Assembly (NCBI RefSeq): GCF_007750395.1
Contig: NZ_CP036281.1
Location: 595,211 to 659,210, forward strand
Origin: Polystyrenella longa
Lineage (GTDB): Bacteria > Planctomycetota > Planctomycetia > Planctomycetales > Planctomycetaceae
DNA: 64,000 nt
Direction of reading: 5' to 3'
Shown: in pieces, positions 1 through 9,065 of the stretch
How the letters are laid out: each line of letters begins with the position of its first letter
How positions within the stretch are numbered: the stretch's first letter is position 1
The notes under the pieces: model-generated
Told to the model about the DNA's origin: nothing
What the model saw: the letters and a program-made list of their open reading frames with translations, nothing else
The model's database searches: none
Position numbers and translations under genes: made by a program

Positions 1-2
1 AA

Positions 3-65
3 ATTGTTGCAAATAGTTTTGAAGAATGGATCAAATGTCTAATCCCTTATCTTTTAAGCGACTGA
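3..65 (+). CDS. C-terminal tail of a SUKH (SMI1/KNR4)-like protein, truncated by window edge
   Basis: An open frame enters from the left edge and stops at 63-65. The 20 visible residues contain NSFEEWIKCL, which resembles the end of SUKH-superfamily (SMI1/KNR4) proteins, where a conserved Ser-Phe-Glu-Glu segment precedes the last helix. That family is common among immunity proteins of polymorphic toxin systems. Only the tail is visible, so the family call is an inference from a short motif; chance readthrough of non-coding DNA is the alternative. Confidence 0.3.
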   Translation: MVANSFEEWIKCLIPYLLSD

Positions 66-406
66 ATGTTACTTTTTCCGGTCAACATCAAGGCGGAACT
101 CTATTCGGTTGGCGAAAGCAAAATTCTTCTATCCAGCAGACTTCTGTTCGTATGCATGGCCCATTCTGGACGCTGGCAGATACCGTTCCAACGACGGATG
201 AAGTTTCGGAGGCATAGCGTTGTTTAAGACTTCGTTGAAGAGGCATGTCGATGCAGTTGCTAGTCCAATCAGTTTCGTGTTTCTATGGTTTTGAAACTGC
301 CTCTGGTCACATTGTTGAGCTTTCTGACGAAAAACATGCTTAGCGCAGCTTGAGAGTTCTTTGGAACGACTGCCAAGTATATCAGCCCTAATGGAACTCA
401 GAATTC
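66..406. other. Intergenic stretch with short non-conserved ORFs
   Basis: No convincing gene is visible. Short frames exist (26-217 and 67-228 on the plus strand, and a 30-codon frame near 251-343), but none has a good ribosome binding site or a recognisable motif. Together with the next kilobase this looks like a low-density patch where older genes have decayed. Confidence 0.4.
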
Positions 407-838
407 ATGAACATTGAAATTCCATCAAGCCATCTTACGGGGTCGTATCCGGGTGATCAAAAACGGCTGCTATTTGTTTCAATTCTGAAGATGTGTATAT
501 TTTACGCCTGTGTTCATTTTGTGTTGTGGGTAATGGCAATGGAGTTTTCCTCCTTTCGCCCTACCTTTTATGCATCCCTGCACTCGTTTACGGCCCTGGT
601 TTTGTCGTTGCTCGGGATAGTCCCATCAGATCATCTCTTTGCATTTGGACTATTTATTCTCCCTCTGGTAAGTGCGGTTTTAAATATTTTTGTAATCGCA
701 GTGGGAGGTTTCGTGGGAGGACGGATTGCATTCCATCGCAACCGTTTGATTTCCAGACGCGATGTCTACTGGGGAGGTGGGGGAGCCTTCTTATTAATAA
801 TTCTTATCAACTTGATTGCCGAAGTATGCTTTTTCTAA
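407..838 (+). CDS. Small hypothetical membrane protein (143 aa)
   Basis: I do not recognise the family. The protein has three or four hydrophobic segments: about residues 23-45, 54-73, 80-103 and 122-142, the last being a Leu/Ile-rich C-terminal helix. A positively charged stretch (HRNRLISRR) lies between the last two. A Gly-rich element (GGFVGGR) follows the third segment, as in small integral membrane proteins. Hydrophobicity organised into helices makes this frame far more likely than the overlapping +1 frame at 493-843, which shows no such pattern. No strong Shine-Dalgarno precedes the ATG. It stands alone, with no operon partner. Confidence 0.55.
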   Translation: MNIEIPSSHLTGSYPGDQKRLLFVSILKMCIFYACVHFVLWVMAMEFSSFRPTFYASLHSFTALVLSLLGIVPSDHLFAFGLFILPLVSAVLNIFVIAVGGFVGGRIAFHRNRLISRRDVYWGGGGAFLLIILINLIAEVCFF

Positions 839-878
839 CTTGATAGTCGCTGTGTGCCTTCATTACTTCGACATTAAG

Positions 879-1118
879 CTATCGTATCTTTGATTCACCT
901 AACAAATGGCTAATTGAACACATCAAGTTTTCGGTTTCGGGCGCAATGTGAAAAAGCTTTACAGAAGGAAATAAAGAGTCATCGTAGGTCGGCAGATAAC
1001 CACTTCCACTGATGCGGCCTACTTCAGGTTCGTGCACAATTGCAAAAGCCGCTTCATTTTTCTCGACATTCCGGTGAGTCTCTCTGTCGGCAACTACCCA
1101 TACCAGGAGGTCGGTCAT
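879..1118 (-). CDS. Hypothetical protein (79 aa)
   Basis: A minus-strand frame of 79 codons with mixed, protein-like composition (start MTDLLVWVVADRE) but no motif I recognise. It fills the gap between two plus-strand genes. The downstream end is Ser/Leu-rich and not obviously structured. It could be a genuine small orphan gene or chance. Its start overlaps the start of a tiny plus-strand ORF at 1117, so both are unlikely to be real. Confidence 0.3.
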   Translation of the reverse strand: MTDLLVWVVADRETHRNVEKNEAAFAIVHEPEVGRISGSGYLPTYDDSLFPSVKLFHIAPETENLMCSISHLLGESKIR

Positions 1119-1224
1119 GTTTACACTCTCTGAAGATACATCCGGTGATTTTCAGAAGCGTTTCGACAAGTTCTACGATACTGTCTTAAAGAAAATCAGC
1201 TTTGATTATGACACTAGTTCTTGA
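1117..1224 (+). CDS. Tiny ORF (35 aa) with strong Shine-Dalgarno
   Basis: ATG at 1117 is preceded by a perfect AGGAGG at 1105-1110 with a 6-nt spacer, one of the best ribosome binding sites in the region. The 35 residues are charged and amphipathic (DFQKRFDKFYDTVLKKI). It ends 18 nt before the next plus-strand gene at 1243, so it could be a leader peptide or the first gene of a two-gene unit. No family is recognised, and the competing minus-strand frame weakens the case. Confidence 0.28.
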   Translation: MFTLSEDTSGDFQKRFDKFYDTVLKKISFDYDTSS

Positions 1225-1242
1225 AATGATTGGTTCTTTAGA

Positions 1243-1692
1243 ATGAAACATGACATTATACCTCCATTCTCAATCGTCCCTTTTGTAGGTTACGGTCCAT
1301 TTCGATTTGGAATGAGTAGCGCCGAGATCGCAACAGTCTCATCTTCTGCGCCTATCACAGATACGCAGCTAATCGAAGGGACTGAAACTTTTGAGAGTTT
1401 TGAAACTTATCCTGAGTTAGATATTCAACTCGTATACAACTCTGAAGATTCACTTTCCTTAATTGAACTCATGGAACTATCGTCACCAATCTTTATGGAT
1501 GTCGATATATTCGGGACTCATTTTTCTGAAGTTATGAATGGACTAAGGAATTGTGGAATTACTTTTACCCAGCCTTTTGATCGGTCGATGTACCTTAGCC
1601 TCGATAAGGGGGTGGGTCTGTACGTTCCTTACCAAAACAAAATCGAGTCTTTTTCACTTTTCTGCAGAGGCTATTATGATGCCAATTTGTAA
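1243..1692 (+). CDS. Hypothetical protein (149 aa), possible immunity-type fold
   Basis: A soluble acidic protein. Its N-terminal part contains GYGPFRFGMSSAEIA, which matches the general pattern (V)GPFRFGMS..E(V/I) found in many small orphan proteins, some of them encoded next to secreted toxins. No signal peptide or membrane segment is visible. It lies 18 nt downstream of the tiny ORF at 1117. The Shine-Dalgarno is poor. Function is unknown; the immunity-type suggestion rests only on the N-terminal motif and on the neighbouring SUKH-like tail and orphan ORFs. Confidence 0.6.
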   Translation: MKHDIIPPFSIVPFVGYGPFRFGMSSAEIATVSSSAPITDTQLIEGTETFESFETYPELDIQLVYNSEDSLSLIELMELSSPIFMDVDIFGTHFSEVMNGLRNCGITFTQPFDRSMYLSLDKGVGLYVPYQNKIESFSLFCRGYYDANL

Positions 1693-1722
1693 TTAATCTT
1701 GTCGAATGTATGGTAGGACGGT

Positions 1723-1902
1723 ATGCATTTTCTCTGGTATGAAGACGAAGATAAGGTGGGAGTCGACTTAGGCTGTTTACTTGATCCTCCGGTAAACATT
1801 CAAAACCTGAAAGAAGCAAATGCGTATGTTTGTGCTCATTCTGTCAAATGGAGCACGAGTCCGTATACTCCAAGTTATTACGAACGTTTTCCAACCTCCT
1901 GA
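1723..1902 (+). CDS. Small orphan ORF (59 aa)
   Basis: ATG at 1723 is preceded by AGGACGG about five bases upstream, and the frame is closed by TGA at 1900-1902. The 59 residues (start MHFLWYEDEDKVGVD) have a folded-protein composition with aromatic and charged residues and no repeats. It follows the 149-aa gene by 30 nt and could be co-transcribed. It may be intact or the remnant of a longer gene. No family is recognised. Confidence 0.4.
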   Translation: MHFLWYEDEDKVGVDLGCLLDPPVNIQNLKEANAYVCAHSVKWSTSPYTPSYYERFPTS

Positions 1903-2000
1903 AGATCGTCGTTTATTCGTTCGCCTGACTATGGGTGAACCGGGCTCGATTTCAGGATAGGCTCTCGGTCATACCGTTCCAGTTTTCACGCAAATGACTC

Positions 2001-3302
2001 TCACTCCGGCTGGGGAGCTTCTTTCGCCAATCGCAGGCCCTCTTTGATGAGGATCTCTCCGGTCTGTTCGCCGAGGGAGGTTTGCGAGATGTATTTGTAG
2101 CGTGGGAAACTGTAGTAATCGACCTCGGTCATAATGTAACCGAAAGCGTCATTCGTGAGCCCGAATAGCACATTGTGTTTGCCGTTCATTTTACGCTTAA
2201 GATAGAACCCGATATTCGGTAGCGCCTCTCCGGGGATCGTCAATATCTGAATGTTTCCCAGGTTGATCAGGTTCACCTGAGTGGAGATGCTTTGATCGTC
2301 GTTGTGTGGATAGTTGAGGGGCGAAGCGGTAATAATCGCCCACATCAACGGAGAATCTACGGGGAAGCGAATCTGTTCCGCTTTGCAATAGAGGTCTGGA
2401 TTCGATTGCTCTTTCGCAGGTTTGATAATTCGCAGCGACTCATCGGCCATCTGATGTCCGATCCGGAGGCATTCCTCCCAGGTTCTCTGATCCTGCCAGT
2501 AACCACGTCCGTCTTCTTTCGGTTCCTGTAGGTTTCTGTTGTCGGCGGTCACCATTCCCCCCTGGGCACCATTCATAAACAGAGCCATTCCCCCCGCTTC
2601 GCTTTCAATCTTGTCGCACATAGGTCCAATACAATCCGGACTGACTATCCCAGGGCCTGTTCCTAATACTTCAGGATGAAGAGCGTAGTTCACCAGCGTG
2701 ACGATGGGCTGATGATCGGCGTCGACAGCTTGAATGACGGACATCCGCCGGTCATATAAATCAGGAGCGTAATAGTTGTAGGCAATCCGACCTTCTGCTT
2801 CCGCCGTGTTCACTCGAATGGAGGCGGGTTGGCGATTCAAGTATGCCTGCTTAATTGCCTCGACGATTTGATCGCAGACGAAATCCATGTATTCCAGATC
2901 GCCAGTGTGGCCCCCCGTTGCGGGGTTTGGGAATGCATAACAATCCGGAGCAGAATGAGTGTGCGACGCACCGACCAGGATGTTCTCGCCAGGGATATCG
3001 CGGATGCGTTCCCGCACACGATTGGACAATACGCTCGGGAATCCGAGCAGGTCCAGCCCCACAATCGCGACCCGCGTTTCTCCCTGTTCCAGCACCATCG
3101 CGCGGGCCGTCAATTCTCCCTTCTTGCTTGTCGCTTCCCGCCCCGGGCCTACACCACCGGAGATTGGCAGCAGGGGATCAGGTGTGATGACTGTCTTAGC
3201 GGCGCCCACTTTAAAATCGGCATAAGCGGGGACGGTCACCAACGAAAATGCGACCAGGAAGCAGACAGAGATAGCAATCAGAGTCCAGAAGGAACGGAAC
3301 AT
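2001..3302 (-). CDS. Neutral/alkaline ceramidase-like exported protein
   Basis: A 433-aa protein of the neutral/alkaline non-lysosomal ceramidase superfamily (N-terminal catalytic domain only; full ceramidases are about 650 aa or more). A signal peptide (about 1-28, ending PAYA) is followed by FKVGAAKTVITP. Family signatures are GASHTHSAPD at 111-120, YALHPEVLG around 206-214 and NGAQGG at 244-249, which carry Zn-binding His and active-site residues in known ceramidases. The start at 3302 was chosen because AAGGA lies upstream and the signal peptide begins there; a 26-residue upstream extension is open but unlikely. Planctomycetes carry many such paralogues whose substrates are unknown, so true ceramide hydrolysis is not assured. 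Confidence 0.85.
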   Translation of the reverse strand: MFRSFWTLIAISVCFLVAFSLVTVPAYADFKVGAAKTVITPDPLLPISGGVGPGREATSKKGELTARAMVLEQGETRVAIVGLDLLGFPSVLSNRVRERIRDIPGENILVGASHTHSAPDCYAFPNPATGGHTGDLEYMDFVCDQIVEAIKQAYLNRQPASIRVNTAEAEGRIAYNYYAPDLYDRRMSVIQAVDADHQPIVTLVNYALHPEVLGTGPGIVSPDCIGPMCDKIESEAGGMALFMNGAQGGMVTADNRNLQEPKEDGRGYWQDQRTWEECLRIGHQMADESLRIIKPAKEQSNPDLYCKAEQIRFPVDSPLMWAIITASPLNYPHNDDQSISTQVNLINLGNIQILTIPGEALPNIGFYLKRKMNGKHNVLFGLTNDAFGYIMTEVDYYSFPRYKYISQTSLGEQTGEILIKEGLRLAKEAPQPE

Positions 3303-3584
3303 GATGAGCGTGTCCTTGAGAGGTGAATGGGTATTCAGAATTGGCATCAACATCTTAAAGCAGCTTGCGGTCGGAACCAACAGGCAATCTGAAAATGTCT
3401 CACTGGTTCTTTGTTAATTAAATCGTTTCTAATCTTCATGCTCCTCTCTTAAGGATATTTCGCCGATGATGAAATCGAGTGATTTGCGAGCGAAGCTGAG
3501 GAGGGATTTGTAAAAATAGATAACGAAAATTATCGATGTCCGTTAACCTTCTGCTTATTTCTATAAGTCGTGTTTACCAAATCA

Positions 3585-3625
3585 AAAAAGCCCATCGTTC
3601 CATAAGAAACGGTGGGCTTTTTTTT
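3585..3625 (-). terminator. Rho-independent terminator, bidirectional
   Basis: Arms GCCCATCGTT (3590-3599) and AACGGTGGGC (3608-3617) pair with one G-T wobble around a short loop. An A-tract lies on the left and a T-tract on the right, so it can work on both strands. It lies about 40 nt downstream of the LEPR-XLL gene stop on the minus strand and insulates it from the ceramidase-like gene. Confidence 0.85.
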
Positions 3626-3662
3626 GTTGCAAAAAACGGACTGAATCAATCAGTCTGTTTTA

Positions 3663-4502
3663 TTATCTACGCCAGCGGGAATGTCCCCAGCCGGAGTTGT
3701 CGCACAGGTTGAATAGGTCGTCATTTTTGAAGATGTTCAGGAAGGAACGGAAATGATGTCCGAACCCGGACGGTTTTTCCTGGACGGTGAAGTTGTCGAA
3801 CTGGGTGACGGTGTTGTAGGTCATCATGCCCACTTTGCCATCGTTCAGTTTGTCACGTCCTTTGAATTTGGCATCGAGAACTTCTTCACCATCGACCAGG
3901 AGTTGGACCTTTTTGTTTTTCACAACAACGTCGAGGTGGTAAGTTTTGTTAGGATCGATAGAACCTTCACCGGTTTCGTCCAGGTCGACCTGGGCGATTC
4001 GCTCGGAGAAGTCACCATCGAAGTGGCCGATGACCCACTGGTTCTGACCAGCGAAGAAACCAGCGAATTTGAAATCGGTATCGCTCTGGTAATCAAAGAC
4101 GATAAATCCATCGAGCCAACGATTCAGTCCACCGACAGCTCGTACATCAGCTGAGATGGTGAACTTCTTGTTGAGGCGACCAGGGACGTCGATCACAGCG
4201 GTGGCGAGTCCTTTGAATTCCTGGCCGTTGGTCTGGTAGACCATGTTGCCGTTTGCGTCAGGAACGACAGACCAGAGGTCCGGATCGTTGACGGTGAAGT
4301 CGTCGGCAGTGCCATCTTCGAAATCTTCATCGACAGTTGTTTGGGGCCCGAAGAAATGGGAGCCTGACAGCATCAGCTTAGGCTCCAGCGTTTCCAGTTG
4401 ATAGGCGTGAGAATTGACGCCTGCTGCGAATTTGCGAGAACTGATTCCACGTCCATCCGTCTTTTTTTGCCAGAGTCCATTCAGGGTAAGTCGATCCAGC
4501 AT
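3663..4502 (-). CDS. LEPR-XLL motif secreted protein with concanavalin-like domain
   Basis: A 279-aa protein. After a basic N-terminus, residues 36-47 read LETLEPKLMLSG, a clear variant of the planctomycete LEPR-XLL motif that marks the N-terminal export region of many extracellular proteins in this phylum. The rest (about 55-250) has the alternating beta pattern of a LamG/concanavalin-like jelly-roll (for example FTISADVRAVGG, WLDGFIVFDYQ, FDNFTVQEK). The C-terminus is basic and His/Trp-rich. Most LEPR-XLL proteins are far longer, so this is a minimal version. The start at 4502 has AAGGA eight bases upstream; an extra 20 codons upstream are open but lack one. Function is probably surface binding of a glycan or matrix; this is inference. 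Confidence 0.8.
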   Translation of the reverse strand: MLDRLTLNGLWQKKTDGRGISSRKFAAGVNSHAYQLETLEPKLMLSGSHFFGPQTTVDEDFEDGTADDFTVNDPDLWSVVPDANGNMVYQTNGQEFKGLATAVIDVPGRLNKKFTISADVRAVGGLNRWLDGFIVFDYQSDTDFKFAGFFAGQNQWVIGHFDGDFSERIAQVDLDETGEGSIDPNKTYHLDVVVKNKKVQLLVDGEEVLDAKFKGRDKLNDGKVGMMTYNTVTQFDNFTVQEKPSGFGHHFRSFLNIFKNDDLFNLCDNSGWGHSRWRR

Positions 4503-4895
4503 GTTTTTGGTCCTTAAAAAAAATGGTTTGCACCTTTGGAGGAAAAGTTTAAGGTATATCAATTCTGTACAAATGGAACGTGTATAAATAGTCCGGAATA
4601 CCGTTTTTTTGTTAAAGCAGGAATAATTTCCGCAACCGGAAGTTTGGCGATCCGGATAGTCGAGCTAGATGAGCTAAGCATGACGCCCGCTATATTATTG
4701 GAAGGTCGCATCTTGGACCTCTGTTTCAGAGGGAGGAACGGTGATCGCTTTTTTTCTGGGGCGAGAGAGGGTAAGTTAGGCGTCTTGCCTGCTGGCCTCT
4801 CGGACAGACCCTGGGGACTGACCAATTTGAAGATCAAACCGCAGGCGAGTAGTCGTAACGTGTTCAGATCGTTTCTCAGATGAAAGTTAATATTC
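4503..4895. other. Divergent intergenic region
   Basis: This separates the minus-strand LEPR-XLL gene from plus-strand leuB and must hold both promoters. I see no sharply consensus -35/-10 pair. Two overlapping 115-codon frames on opposite strands span it (4536-4883 plus, 4559-4906 minus) but neither has protein-like composition. Confidence 0.5.
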
Positions 4896-5960
4896 GTGGA
4901 AGCCAATATCGTATTGTTACCCGGAGATGGGATTGGACCGGAAATTGTTGCTCAGGCGGAGCGCGTCATTCATGCTGTCGCGAAGAAATTCGGCCACACC
5001 TTCCATCTGGAGAGTCACGACATTGGTGGGATCGCCATTGATAAATATGGAGATCCTCTTCCCGCCGCGACCATCGCTGCCTGTAAAAAATCGCAGGCAA
5101 TCTTGCTCGGAGCTGTCGGTGGGCCGAAATGGGATGACCCCACCGCCAAGACTCGCCCGGAAAAAGGCTTGCTGGCCATTCGCAAAGAGCTGGATCTGTT
5201 TGCCAACCTGCGACCCATCAACCCGAGCAAACATCTGCTCGACTCGTCACCACTGAAACGGGAAATCGTCGAAGGGGTGGATATCCTTTTCCTGCGAGAA
5301 CTGACCGGCGGAATTTACTTTGGTGATTCAGGACGACGAGAGAATGATACCGTCGCCTATAACGAGATGGTTTATTCTGTACCTGAAGTGGAGCGAATCG
5401 TACGTCTGGCGGGCGAAGCGGCTCGGGGACGTCGGGGCAAGGTGACCTCCGTCGACAAAGCAAACGTACTTGAAGTCTCTCGTCTGTGGCGTCAGGTCTC
5501 GGACCGCATTATGAAAGAAGAATTCTCCGACCTGCAATATGAAGTGGTCTTGGTCGATGCGATGGCCATGCATCTGATTTCCAGACCGAAAGATTTCGAT
5601 GTGGTCGTCACGGGAAATATGTTCGGAGACATTTTGACTGACGAAGCTTCGATGCTGCCCGGTTCGTTGGGGCTGTTGCCCTCGGCCTCGGTCGGTTCGA
5701 GCGGTCCGGGATTGTACGAACCGATTCATGGATCTGCCCCCGATATTGCCGGTACGGGTAAAGCGAATCCTCTGGCGACGATTCTGGCAACGGCGATGTT
5801 GTTCCGACACTCGCTGAAATTGGAAGAAGAAGCGGCCTTGATCGAACAGGCAGTCGACACTGTACTGGGTGCTGGCCACCGCACGGCAGACATCGCTTAC
5901 GGGCAACCGAGCATCGGCACCGTCGAAATGGCCGATCATGTTCTGGAACAACTGAACTAA
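4896..5960 (+). CDS. leuB: 3-isopropylmalate dehydrogenase
   Basis: Oxidatively decarboxylates 3-isopropylmalate to 2-oxoisocaproate with NAD in leucine synthesis; cytoplasmic homodimer. The 354-aa length is typical. It has [10 protein letters not shown] at the N-terminus, [10 protein letters not shown] at 134-143, catalytic Lys188 in VDKANVL, Mg ligands Asp221, Asp245 and Asp249 within [14 protein letters not shown], and [12 protein letters not shown] at 275-286 for NAD binding. The start is GTG at 4896: an in-frame TGA lies just upstream at 4881-4883, and the ATG at 4880 is in another frame. No leuCD or leuA is adjacent; the gene stands alone with its own terminator. Confidence 0.96.
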   Translation: MEANIVLLPGDGIGPEIVAQAERVIHAVAKKFGHTFHLESHDIGGIAIDKYGDPLPAATIAACKKSQAILLGAVGGPKWDDPTAKTRPEKGLLAIRKELDLFANLRPINPSKHLLDSSPLKREIVEGVDILFLRELTGGIYFGDSGRRENDTVAYNEMVYSVPEVERIVRLAGEAARGRRGKVTSVDKANVLEVSRLWRQVSDRIMKEEFSDLQYEVVLVDAMAMHLISRPKDFDVVVTGNMFGDILTDEASMLPGSLGLLPSASVGSSGPGLYEPIHGSAPDIAGTGKANPLATILATAMLFRHSLKLEEEAALIEQAVDTVLGAGHRTADIAYGQPSIGTVEMADHVLEQLN

Positions 5961-6299
5961 CCAATTCCATAAAAACCGTCCAAGGGACGCGTTTTCAGGT
6001 ATCCAATAACGCGAAAGTGACGTTCTCTGTAGGGGACGTCACTTTTTTAATGTCATTCGAATGTTTCCCCGCATGGTTGTGTTGGTCGCGGTATGTTGAA
6101 ATCGAGAACAGAAGAATATAACAAAAGTGCTGAAAAGATAGCGTTGTGGCGAGGCTGGAATTGACCCTTCCTGATGGGAGGTCAATAATGGGAATGCAGG
6201 GCGATTTGATTCGCCCGGAAGACACATCTCATTTCTGTATCTGCGTTTAGGCTTCTACTCTGAACCGGATGTTCTTTTTCCTGATGGAAGTACAATATC
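5961..6299. other. Intergenic region between leuB and the zinc-ribbon gene
   Basis: It contains the leuB terminator at 6014-6048. The remainder should carry the promoter for the 6300-9065 pair. I see no clear promoter consensus and no gene. Confidence 0.5.
6014..6048 (+). terminator. Rho-independent terminator of leuB
   Basis: Perfect 10-bp arms AAAGTGACGT (6014-6023) and ACGTCACTTT (6036-6045), a 12-nt loop and a following T-run. It lies 54 nt past the leuB stop. Confidence 0.88.
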
Positions 6300-7481
6300 G
6301 TGGGTTGGTTTGAATCAGCTGCTGGATTGCTGACCGGGAACGCCCCCCGCCGTGATGAGACATTCCGTCAGACCTGTCCCTGCGGTGAAGTGTTACAGGC
6401 GCAGCGTGAACCCACGATGCAGCGGCGAAGTTGTCCCGTCTGCGGGACGCGATTTCTGATCTTGCCCATCAGCCCGTTTCCGATTCCTCGGCCCCCTCGC
6501 GGGTACAAACCGAAAACTGCATCCGAAAAAAGCCGTCGTAAAAAAGATCGTGAAGAGGCAGATGATCCCGAGACTGTAGATGCGGAAAAGGGGGCGAAAG
6601 ATGCCGTCCCCATGAGGGACGATGTCACTTCGGATGATCTCATGTCGGAGGAGCAAGCTTCTCTTCCCGTTAAAACGCGAATTCCGCTTCGGCAGCGCGC
6701 GGGCCGCCTGTTTACTCCATTACGGTTAATGATCGCGGCCATGTTGTTATTGATCTCGGTTTCAGGCTACCTCTACTGGTGGCGCACTCAACAGCAATGG
6801 GCACGAGAAAACTACACCACCGCTGTCGCACGTGCTTATGAAGCACTGGAGCAGAATGAACTGGACGATGCCGCAATACAGTTCGAGATCGCCAGTCAAT
6901 CGGCGATCATTCTGGAACTGGACGACTTGCGCGCTGCAGAAGTTCAGCAGTATCATCGCGAACTCGCTATCCAACAAAAACTGAGCGAGCAATCGTTTTC
7001 AGAATTACTGCAGTACCTGAAGACGTTGATGGTCCTTCCCGTCAAAGACCAACCGGGACCTTACATTAAGTACAGAGGAGGAGAGTGGTTCGTATTGGAT
7101 TTATGGGGGAAGGTGATTGAAGAAGAGGATGGGAAATGGCTGCTTATCGAAGCCCCCATCACTCAGGACAAAGCAATCTTTCAAGTTAAAGTTCGTCTGC
7201 CAGAACAAGCAGTCACGTCAGGACCTGCCAATGGACAGGGTGAGCAGCGTTTCTTACTCGCGACTCGTTGTGATCGTCTGGAACCTTTGGAAGAATCTTC
7301 AAACTGGTGGCTTCTCATTTGTGAAGATTCCTTTCTGTGGACTCACGCTCAAACGCTCAGACCACTCGGAATGTTCGAAGAGAAAACAGAATTTCAGGCA
7401 GAACTCGAAAGCTTGCTGGCAATGCAATCGACGGCCGCTGCGGCGACGACGAAACCGGTCGCGACGGAAGGAGAGGAATAG
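6300..7481 (+). CDS. Zinc-ribbon single-pass membrane protein
   Basis: A 393-aa protein I cannot place in a named family. An N-terminal zinc ribbon uses Cys26-x-Cys28 (CPCG) and Cys45-x2-Cys48 (CPVCG), a Pro- and Lys/Glu-rich linker runs to about 135, one transmembrane helix follows at about 142-160, and then comes a helical (about 170-240) and mixed C-terminal domain. The predicted topology is a cytoplasmic ribbon and an extracytoplasmic C-terminal domain. The start is GTG at 6300 with GGAAG about ten bases upstream. It ends 3 nt before the next gene, so the two are almost certainly co-transcribed. Confidence 0.75.
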   Translation: MGWFESAAGLLTGNAPRRDETFRQTCPCGEVLQAQREPTMQRRSCPVCGTRFLILPISPFPIPRPPRGYKPKTASEKSRRKKDREEADDPETVDAEKGAKDAVPMRDDVTSDDLMSEEQASLPVKTRIPLRQRAGRLFTPLRLMIAAMLLLISVSGYLYWWRTQQQWARENYTTAVARAYEALEQNELDDAAIQFEIASQSAIILELDDLRAAEVQQYHRELAIQQKLSEQSFSELLQYLKTLMVLPVKDQPGPYIKYRGGEWFVLDLWGKVIEEEDGKWLLIEAPITQDKAIFQVKVRLPEQAVTSGPANGQGEQRFLLATRCDRLEPLEESSNWWLLICEDSFLWTHAQTLRPLGMFEEKTEFQAELESLLAMQSTAAAATTKPVATEGEE

Positions 7482-7484
7482 ATT

Positions 7485-9065
7485 ATGTTTACTATGTCCC
7501 TCCGAAAGATTCTGTTTTATATCGTCGTGATTGGTTTTTCCTTTTGCGGACCAGTCTTTCTGCAGGCTGCCGAGGACGAGATTTCGACGGATGATATGTT
7601 CGTCGAAGATTTACTGCTGATGGAAGACCAGTGGCCGTACTGGGCAAAGCAGGGGGAAGATATCACCGTAGAAGGTCGGTTCAAAACGATGACTCGCCTG
7701 AACATGACACTTCAGCAGTCCGACCTGCCGTTCAAACCGGCGACGGGAATCGAATTCAATCGAGAACATAAGGATTCCAATATCGTGCGTCTGCGAGGGG
7801 CATTAACTTATGACGAGAGTGAAAATCTGTTTTTCCGTGTGAGTCGATTCGAGCATTTGCGTTCATTGGAGGAAGAGGACAGGCAACAGAATTTACAGCC
7901 CGGTTCTTCCGCGTCCGAGGCATTTTACAACCTGGCACGTCGATTTCAAAACTACGGTCGGTTTTACGAAGAAAACGATCTGCTCGCCCGGGCGGAGGAA
8001 CTTTATACGGGGGGATTACAGACCGAACGGAAACAACTGCGCAATGATAACTACAAGGGACTGTTCGGTCTGGCCGACCGCGCTGGGCAGCTGACACGAG
8101 GTCGGCGATACGAGTTCGAATTGCGCCATGAAGCCTTTCGGAAATGGGGAGCCGAAGTCCTTTCTGGCGAATTAAACGAAGCCAAATTTGAAGAGTTCCT
8201 CGATACGTTGCTCTCGCAATTACCTGGTGCCTCAGCACCTCTGCCAGAGGTTCCGGCAGAACGAAAACAGCAATACGAAACCGCACCGCTGGATGTATAT
8301 CGACAGGCAGATGGATTTGCCCGGTTAGAGCTGCATCGGTTGTTTTATGCTGACATGGTCGAGCGTTTTCTTCTTAGCCAACTGGCGAAGGATGGCAGTA
8401 ATGGAATGGACTTGGCAGAGCGATTGGAAACGTTAGTGCCGGAATCAACTTTGGTGACGAAGTCGATCCGTCAGGCGGGTCTCGAATTTAAACTGAAACG
8501 GGTCGAGCAACTGACCCGCAGTGATATGTTAAGTGCCCGCCGTTATTTTCTTGAATATGAAGAACTGGAAAAGGCGAAAGAAGTTGTCCGGCGCTGGTTG
8601 GAAAATCGGGAACTCCGCGCCACTGAGGAAGGACCCGCCGCAGTACCGCAACTCGCCCGGGATCGAACCGAGTTCCTCGGAGATCAGAAAGGGGCGATCG
8701 AACTGTTGCTCCGCACCATTCGCACGTATCCCGATGTCGAGTCCGTCAAAAAGGAACTGGGAGAGCAGGGGTATGCATTTCTGGAGGGACGCTGGCAAAA
8801 TCTCGCTGAGTGGGAGGCCGCGCAACCGGATAATTCTTCGGAGAATGCAATGCGACAGGGTTTCGTCGTGGAAGGAATGACGTTCGAACAGGTCGAGCTG
8901 ACGTTGGGGTATCCTGTCACTCGTTTACGAAGTGTCTCGGCTCAGAAGGTTTTAGAAATCTGGACTTTTCCTCAATCGCAGACCAGCAAAATTCTGGTTA
9001 CCTTTGATTGGACACGAGGGGCCAGTCGTGTGTCGGCTCGTGTCGTTAAGGTTGAGCAGCAGTAG
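7485..9065 (+). CDS. Exported hypothetical protein with C-terminal SmpA/BamE-like segment
   Basis: A 526-aa protein with a signal peptide at about 1-28 (hydrophobic core FYIVVIGFSFCGPVF, Ala-Ala before Glu-Asp). The body is helical, with repeated Arg/Leu/Glu segments that could form TPR-like solenoids. The last 70 residues start GFVVEGMTFEQVELTLGYP and read like the SmpA/OmlA (BamE) pattern G-M-x(3-4)-V-x(3)-G-x-P, followed by strands with W and F. This assignment is inferential. GGAGAGGAA precedes the ATG at 7485. It is tightly linked to the zinc-ribbon gene upstream and followed after 182 nt by moxR. Confidence 0.75.
   Translation: MFTMSLRKILFYIVVIGFSFCGPVFLQAAEDEISTDDMFVEDLLLMEDQWPYWAKQGEDITVEGRFKTMTRLNMTLQQSDLPFKPATGIEFNREHKDSNIVRLRGALTYDESENLFFRVSRFEHLRSLEEEDRQQNLQPGSSASEAFYNLARRFQNYGRFYEENDLLARAEELYTGGLQTERKQLRNDNYKGLFGLADRAGQLTRGRRYEFELRHEAFRKWGAEVLSGELNEAKFEEFLDTLLSQLPGASAPLPEVPAERKQQYETAPLDVYRQADGFARLELHRLFYADMVERFLLSQLAKDGSNGMDLAERLETLVPESTLVTKSIRQAGLEFKLKRVEQLTRSDMLSARRYFLEYEELEKAKEVVRRWLENRELRATEEGPAAVPQLARDRTEFLGDQKGAIELLLRTIRTYPDVESVKKELGEQGYAFLEGRWQNLAEWEAAQPDNSSENAMRQGFVVEGMTFEQVELTLGYPVTRLRSVSAQKVLEIWTFPQSQTSKILVTFDWTRGASRVSARVVKVEQQ

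Noticed and set aside
26-217. 63-codon ORF at the left edge
   Set aside because: Overlaps the SUKH-like tail and lacks protein-like features.
4536-4906. Two overlapping 115-codon ORFs on opposite strands
   Set aside because: Both run through the promoter region of leuB and the LEPR-XLL gene; neither shows motifs or a good start.
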